This document shows positions 6,379 through 6,869 of a stretch of 6,869 nucleotides of DNA, piece by piece. The position numbers and the translations under genes are program-made. The notes beneath the pieces are model-generated. The model saw only the letters and a list, made by a program, of their open reading frames with translations. It searched no databases and was not told the origin of the DNA. This DNA comes from Bacteroidota bacterium. GTDB taxonomy: Bacteria > Bacteroidota > Bacteroidia > Chitinophagales > LD1. Positions within the stretch are counted from its first letter, which is position 1. Every line of letters begins with the position of its first letter. The stretch lies in the NCBI GenBank assembly GCA_947457525.1, contig CANGXE010000082.1, positions 1-6,869 of the forward strand, read 5' to 3'.

Positions 6379-6605
6379 CATTCGTTTTGAAAGCAAGCTT
6401 TATCACCATAATTCTATCATCAAGCGGGGGAGTAACTTGTGTTGATTTACCGCTTTATGGTTATAACCTTTCCGATTTTTTGGGTTTTCATTGGTGTATA
6501 GCTTTTGGTAAAACAGCCGATATGTTAATGGCTGTGAAATAATTTAAACCAAATGAAACCTTTTGACCTCATGGTCGTTAAAGACTGTACATAGTGCTTG
6601 ATTTT
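6379..6605 (+). other. Gene-free stretch with predicted RNA structure and two tiny ORFs; possible small RNA, 3' UTR or leader
   Basis: No normal gene is visible on the plus strand. ACCATA (6405-6410) pairs with TATGGT (6456-6461), and AAGCGG (6422-6427) with CCGCTT (6450-6455); the two stems abut on the 3' side, giving a 12-bp composite helix with an 11-nt bulge. A second hairpin is ACAGCC (6513-6518) with GGCTGT (6530-6535). Two tiny ORFs are present: ATG 6457 (MVITFPIFWVFIGV, hydrophobic) and ATG 6553 (MKPFDLMVVKDCT). A weak promoter-like TTTG-N16-TAGCTTTTG lies at 6479-6507, just before the second hairpin. I do not recognise a known riboswitch, tRNA, tmRNA or 6S RNA. The stretch could equally be the long 3' UTR of dus. 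Confidence 0.3.
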
Positions 6606-6644
6606 AAAGAGATGGGAGGTCAGGGGCCCATCTCTTTTTATTTT
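6606..6644 (+). terminator. Intrinsic terminator, rightward, with a complementary upstream segment
   Basis: AAAGAGATGGG (6606-6616) pairs perfectly with CCCATCTCTTT (6627-6637), an 11-bp stem with a 10-nt loop AGGTCAGGGG, followed by TTATTTT. It ends the dus transcript or whatever is transcribed from 6379-6605. The loop can pair with 6560-6569, which could affect its folding. Confidence 0.85.
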
Positions 6645-6693
6645 CCCCAATTGCCATTCCTACACTTTCCCACGTTTTTTGCATTTTAGTGGT

Positions 6694-6869
6694 ATGAAAA
6701 ATGCTTTAGTATTCATCACCATCATTACACAGACTTGTTCATTTGGTCAAAACAGCGAAGCAAATTTATTGGCTAACCAATCGGCAGCTAAAACCGTGAC
6801 GATTGATTTAAACGACTCCAACTTACAAGATTGGGATCCGTTTTTCTTGGTCACTAAAGAGCAACCCAA
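6694..6869 (+). CDS. Exported protein of unknown function, 3' truncated
   Basis: ATG at 6694 opens a frame that stays open for 58 codons to the window edge. The product begins MKNALVFITIITQTCSFGQ, a signal peptide with probable cleavage after SFG and before Gln19, the pattern usual for exported Bacteroidota proteins. Cys15 lies inside the signal region, but TQTC is not a proper lipobox, so a lipoprotein is unlikely. The mature start (NSEANLLANQSAAKTVTIDL...) shows no domain that I recognise; TVTIDLNDSN and WDPFFLV suggest a beta-rich envelope protein, which is a guess. It lies 50 bp after a strong terminator, so it should have its own promoter; TTG (6651-6653), 20 nt, then a TTTG at 6678-6681 lacking the TA is a weak candidate. 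Confidence 0.7.
   Translation, partial: MKNALVFITIITQTCSFGQNSEANLLANQSAAKTVTIDLNDSNLQDWDPFFLVTKEQP

Noticed and set aside
6459..6468. Perfect 10-bp palindrome GGTTATAACC, possible operator
   Set aside because: A single isolated palindrome of this size is expected by chance and has no gene start or promoter beside it; part of it is better used in the composite helix.
1..6869. A defence, toxin-antitoxin, mobile or biosynthetic cluster
   Set aside because: Apart from the small unknowns, all genes belong to common metabolic, lipid and tRNA-modification families. The CPBP (Abi-like) protein alone is not evidence of phage defence or bacteriocin immunity.

Overview
The window reads as a piece of a Bacteroidota (Bacteroidetes) chromosome, probably from the Chitinophagia/Sphingobacteriia side, although the class is only a guess. 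Four things point there: moderately AT-rich DNA; almost no Shine-Dalgarno sequences before starts; promoter-like TAnnTTTG (-7) boxes; and exported proteins whose signal peptides end just before Gln (AHA-Q, AQA-Q, SFG-Q). A cdsA-psd cluster fits as well. Most of the content is housekeeping and I see no phage, IS element, CRISPR array, tRNA or rRNA.

Left part, plus strand (1-1417): the C-terminal two thirds of an ALDH7-type (antiquitin-like) aldehyde dehydrogenase cut by the window edge; then a small exported protein gene with a PBCV-basic-adaptor-like C-terminus that is broken near its 5' end by two single-base homopolymer shifts; then a strong intrinsic terminator.

Middle part, minus strand (1410-5252): reading leftward from about 5.3 kb, a CPBP-family (Abi/CAAX-protease-like) membrane protein, cdsA (CDP-diacylglycerol synthesis), psd (phosphatidylserine decarboxylase) and a small exported Cys-rich protein. 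Gaps are about 30-75 bp and a clear leftward terminator lies after the last gene, so these four look like one operon. CdsA and Psd are the first and last steps from phosphatidate to phosphatidylethanolamine; the PS synthase between them is not encoded here. Beyond that terminator lies a classical SDR oxidoreductase on the same strand, converging on the left-hand plus-strand genes.

Right part, plus strand (5329-6869): a DusB-type tRNA dihydrouridine synthase diverges from the CPBP gene. Both divergent genes have a -7-like box only 4-5 nt before a plausible start codon, which raises the possibility of leaderless mRNAs. After dus comes about 315 bp without a normal gene. It holds a composite stem structure, two very short ORFs and a strong terminator whose loop is complementary to an upstream segment, so it could be a small RNA, a structured 3' UTR or a leader. 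The window ends in the first 58 codons of an exported protein of unknown function.

I found no clear new defence or mobile system. The least explained parts are the structured stretch 6379-6644, the frameshifted small gene at 1097-1362 and the Cys-rich protein at the end of the phospholipid operon.
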